DNA of 64,000 bases, from the NCBI GenBank assembly GCA_963774305.1, contig CAVZEM010000008.1:206689-270688 (forward strand), in the 5' to 3' direction. The notes below the pieces were generated by a model. That model was not told the origin of the DNA. It saw only the letters and a program-made list of their open reading frames with translations, and made no database searches. Below are positions 61,236-64,000 of the stretch, piece after piece. Within the stretch, counting starts at the first letter, position 1. Each line of letters opens with the position of its first letter. The stretch comes from DASUPK01 sp963774305 (GTDB lineage Bacteria > Actinomycetota > Thermoleophilia > Solirubrobacterales > 70-9). The position numbers and the translations under genes were made by a program.

Positions 61236-63881
61236 CTATTTCTTCTTCTTCTTGACCACCCGGACCGTCGCGCTCTGCGGCTGACCCTGGTTACCGGCCG
61301 CATCGCGGGCCCGCACCTGCAGGGTGTGGGACCCCCGCCGGACCGTTGCGCTGAACGGCGAGCTGCAAGGTGCGAAGCCGGCCCCGTCGAGCCCGCACTC
61401 CAAGGTCGCGGTGGGGTCGGGGGAGCTGAACGTGAAACCGGCCGCAGCAGTCTTGCGCTTCGTCTTGATCTTCGGACGGGTGGCGGTCACCGAGACTGTC
61501 GGCGCTGTCGTGTCGACCTTGAAGGTCGCGCTGGGCGGCGACGTCTCCGCGTTGAGCGCGCTATCGGTCGCCGTGACGACAATCGTGTGCGTGCCGTCGG
61601 CGAGCGGACCGAAGCTCGCTGGCGACGTGCAGAGGACCGGGGCGCCGCCGTCGAACTGGCAGGTGAAGGTCGCCGTCTCGTTCGCGTGGAAGGTGAGCGT
61701 CGGGGTGGGATTGTTGGTCAGCAACGGGGGCTTCGAGTCGATCGTGGTGATCGGCGGAGTCGTGTCGGGCACCTGAACGACGGAGCTCTCCTCCGATGTC
61801 TCGGGCGTGATCGAGCCCGTCCGGGTCTGGGTGGCGACCATCTGCTGGAGCTCCGGCTGGGTGCTCGTGAAGGTCACCGCCCAGCTCCCCCCGCCATCAG
61901 CTGTGCCGGTGCCGATGAGGGCGCCGAGCTCGCCGTCGAGGCTGGCTGAGCTCTTGGCGAAGACGCGGATCGTCGCACCGGCGACCGACGTGCCGGTGAC
62001 GGAGGTCGTCGTCGGGGTGCCTATAGTCGGTGCCTGGAGCCCGTTGGCCGACCCGTCGCCGACATTGGTCCCCGGGCCCGGCCCGTTGCCCACGCCAACC
62101 GGGTTCTCCAGGTCGATGAATAGCCCGCCGTTGCCGGAGCCGAGGTTGCTCTGGATCTCGACGTCGCGCATCTGATGGACCGCGATCGCCGGGCCCGTGT
62201 TGTTCGAGATGAGATTCGGTGCCGCGGGCGAGTCGGAGCCGATCCTGGTGCGGCTCGAGCCGCCCCCCGGGGTGCTGACGTTCACCTCGATGCCGGGACC
62301 GGTGTTGCCGTAGTTCGCTGTCCCGCTCGAGTCGGTCCCGATGAAGTTGCCCTCGATCGTGTTGTTCGCCGAATCGCCGGCGATCGATACGCCGCCGCTC
62401 CCGAAGAAAGCGTTGGTGACGCCGCCCGCGATCACATTGCCGTCGCCGGGCAAGGTGCCCCCGATCAGGTTTGCGTGGGCGCCATTTCCCTGGCCGGTGG
62501 CGATCGCAGCCGCCCCGAATGGCAGGGACGCACCAGCGGTGTCGACCCCGAGGACGTTGCCTTGGACGACCGTGTTTGCCCCGTAGAGAATGATGCCGCT
62601 CGCGTTGTTCGCCGAGCCGTTGCTGCCGATCAGGTTGTCCTTGATCAGGACGCCGGCCGAGGTGTTGGATCCGGCCGCGGCGATGTTCGTGAACTGGTTC
62701 GGTACGGATCCGGTCCCGTCGGGCTGCACGCCGATGTAGTTGTTCTCGATCGTGGCCGCTTGGCCTGAGGCGGGCTGGCCCGTGTCGATGCCCGTTCGGT
62801 TGCCCCCGATGTAGTTGCGGTCGGTGGTGTTCGGCCCTCCGATCACGGTGCCGGCGGCGACGTTGCTGACGCTCGCGAGGTACATCTCGACGGCGGCCGA
62901 ACCGCTGGTGAAGTCGCTGGCGGTGCTGCCATCGGTTCCGTTGAGCTGGAGGCCGACGTAGTTGCCCTTGATGGTCGTGCTGATCGCGGGCGATCCGCCT
63001 GAAACCGAGGTCCCGCTGAGCTCGATCTCGTCGTCGACCGTGTTCCCGAGCAGGTTGCACGCACCATCGCAGGCGGTGTTGCTGTTCGTGTCAGAACCTC
63101 CGATCGTGTTGCCGAAGGCCGTGTTCGATCCGGCCGACACCGTCGCCACGGCGATGCTGTCGTGGTTCGAGAGGTTCGCGTCCAGGGCACCGGCGGGCGT
63201 CGTGCCGAAGTAGTTGCCGGTGACGGTGTTGCTGTCTCCGCCTTCGATGGAGATACCGCTGGCGGTGTCGTTGGCGAAGACGTTTCGAGTCGCGGCGGTC
63301 GCACCGCCGATCGTGCCGGAGTTGCTGAGGACCTGGACGCCGTTGGTGTTCGCGTTCGAGGTCGGCGAGCCAGCGAGGTCAATGCCGAACCAGTTCCCCT
63401 GGATCGTGCCGCCGCCATCGCTGTCGACGACCGCGGTCCGCAGCTTGAAGAGGTCCACCCCGGCCACCGTCGATCCGGACGAGCCTGACCCCATCGTGAT
63501 CCCGTCGAAGGTGCCATCACCCTTGACCGCCACGCAGGGCTTCGGCAGACCGCCGCCGATACACCCGCTGGAGCTGATACTCGCGGGATGGATCAGAGTC
63601 GGCAGCGCGGTCGCCACCGTGATCGTCGCTCCAGTCGTCCCGTTGAAGGTCGTGGAATCGAAGGAGATGGTGTCAGCGGCTGCTGTGTTGTTGGCCTCCT
63701 GCATCGCCGCTCGCAGGGTGCATTGTCCGGTGCCGTCGTCGCAGGTTCCGTTCAGGGCCGCGTCGCCCGTGTCCGCGGTGCTGTCGACCGTGAACGGCGC
63801 CGCGGCGGCCGATCCTGCCATCGCGATGAAGAACGCCGCGATCGTGAGCAGCGATGTCCAGATGAATCGATAACTCCGCAT
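61236..63881 (-). CDS. Secreted right-handed beta-helix surface protein with CSLREA-like domain
   Basis: An 881-residue extracellular protein. Signal peptide in residues 1-27 (FIWTSLLTIAAFFIAMAGSA AAA). The first 50 mature residues, FTVDSTADTGDAALNGTCDD and TGQCTLRAAMQEANN, match the CSLREA domain. A long Asn/Thr/Gly-rich beta-helix follows with repeats such as NTVTGNYFGT, NTIEGNFIGTDSSG and NVIAGG. Near the C-terminus are Ig-like/Big domains (TTPPITTIDSKPP, ADGTHTIVVTATDSALNAET, GSHTLQVRARDAAGNQGQ) and a basic end VVKKKKK. ATG at 63881 with GAGAGGGATAGAG ahead. Probable cell-surface or secreted structural or polysaccharide-binding protein. Confidence 0.85.
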   Translation of the reverse strand: MRSYRFIWTSLLTIAAFFIAMAGSAAAAPFTVDSTADTGDAALNGTCDDGTGQCTLRAAMQEANNTAAADTISFDSTTFNGTTGATITVATALPTLIHPASISSSGCIGGGLPKPCVAVKGDGTFDGITMGSGSSGSTVAGVDLFKLRTAVVDSDGGGTIQGNWFGIDLAGSPTSNANTNGVQVLSNSGTIGGATAATRNVFANDTASGISIEGGDSNTVTGNYFGTTPAGALDANLSNHDSIAVATVSAGSNTAFGNTIGGSDTNSNTACDGACNLLGNTVDDEIELSGTSVSGGSPAISTTIKGNYVGLQLNGTDGSTASDFTSGSAAVEMYLASVSNVAAGTVIGGPNTTDRNYIGGNRTGIDTGQPASGQAATIENNYIGVQPDGTGSVPNQFTNIAAAGSNTSAGVLIKDNLIGSNGSANNASGIILYGANTVVQGNVLGVDTAGASLPFGAAAIATGQGNGAHANLIGGTLPGDGNVIAGGVTNAFFGSGGVSIAGDSANNTIEGNFIGTDSSGTANYGNTGPGIEVNVSTPGGGSSRTRIGSDSPAAPNLISNNTGPAIAVHQMRDVEIQSNLGSGNGGLFIDLENPVGVGNGPGPGTNVGDGSANGLQAPTIGTPTTTSVTGTSVAGATIRVFAKSSASLDGELGALIGTGTADGGGSWAVTFTSTQPELQQMVATQTRTGSITPETSEESSVVQVPDTTPPITTIDSKPPLLTNNPTPTLTFHANETATFTCQFDGGAPVLCTSPASFGPLADGTHTIVVTATDSALNAETSPPSATFKVDTTAPTVSVTATRPKIKTKRKTAAAGFTFSSPDPTATLECGLDGAGFAPCSSPFSATVRRGSHTLQVRARDAAGNQGQPQSATVRVVKKKKK

Positions 63882-63933
63882 CTCTATCCCTCTCCCAATT
63901 CGATTCGCGGGCAGCCTAACGCTACGCGCGGCG

Positions 63934-63954
63934 CTCATCAGGCACTCATCAGGC
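63934..63954. promoter_or_regulatory. Direct repeat CTCATCAGGC, 11-base spacing
   Basis: CTCATCAGGC at 63934-63943 and 63945-63954, upstream of the surface protein start (63881). The spacing of one helical turn suggests a regulator site, but no regulator is known. From 63955 to 64000 nothing further is recognisable. Confidence 0.25.
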
Positions 63955-64000
63955 GCCTGGACGAGGGGATGAGGCTAGGCGACCAAACGCTCTGACTCGG

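Overview
The window is about 64 kb of high-GC DNA with short intergenic gaps and many 4-base (ATGA/GTGA/CTGA) start-stop overlaps. Gene content (DUF1918, baeRF-type release-factor relative, multiple universal stress proteins, cytochrome bd, NarL-type two-component pairs, a Ser/Thr kinase fused to a cyclase) fits an actinobacterium. My best guess is the Thermoleophilia (Solirubrobacterales/Gaiellales-like); this is inference from gene content, since no rRNA is present. Two tRNA-Ser genes (CGA, GGA) are the only RNA genes I see.

Region 1 to about 24.4 kb is a compact stress/dormancy island. It holds an erythromycin-esterase-family protein, DUF1918, a phosphoribosyltransferase/hydrolase fusion, DUF2267 plus a baeRF protein, a PAS histidine kinase and NarL regulator, Hsp20, dodecin, an NDH-like flavoprotein, five universal stress proteins, a YbhN-like membrane protein, a DUF2090 aldolase-like protein, a site-2 protease with CBS domains, two different P2-type ATPases, an IMPase, a PfkB kinase, and an aldehyde dehydrogenase with DUF779. 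About ten of these families are those of the Mycobacterium tuberculosis DosR (DevR) hypoxia regulon, where they are scattered over the chromosome. Here they are contiguous and enclose their own sensor/regulator pair.

Region 24.4 to 38.7 kb is housekeeping and surface biology: two tRNA-Ser, YtoQ, a HAD phosphatase, a phosphotriesterase-like hydrolase, TadA, a secreted subtilase, another Usp, a 28-residue membrane protein, a large polytopic membrane protein containing an inserted palindromic repeat, an NlpC/P60-like secreted protein, a SAM methyltransferase and a 1,439-residue zinc ribbon/kinase/AAA/TPR/adenylate-cyclase protein whose kinase domain has a WNK-like lysine arrangement.

Region 38.7 to 54.8 kb is carbon and respiratory metabolism. 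It has a PLP decarboxylase/FGGY kinase pair, an NDH-like flavoprotein, YpfJ, cytochrome bd (CydAB), and a coupled six-gene run (zwf, GH15 glycosidase, GMC oxidoreductase, NDH-2, aldose epimerase, cyclase) that looks like a glucose release and oxidation unit. Region 54.8 to 64 kb has a small zinc-binding protein, a PspC/LiaF-like protein with its kinase and regulator, a serine hydrolase, a HAD hydrolase, pgi, and a secreted beta-helix protein.

Many genes here (zwf, pgi, GH15, GMC, FGGY kinase, PspC and others) are interrupted by frameshifts. Nearly all are repaired by deleting or adding one base, usually in a short G/C run. They are concentrated between 38.8 and 60.8 kb and look like sequencing or assembly errors rather than gene decay, so the broken genes are annotated as single frameshifted genes.
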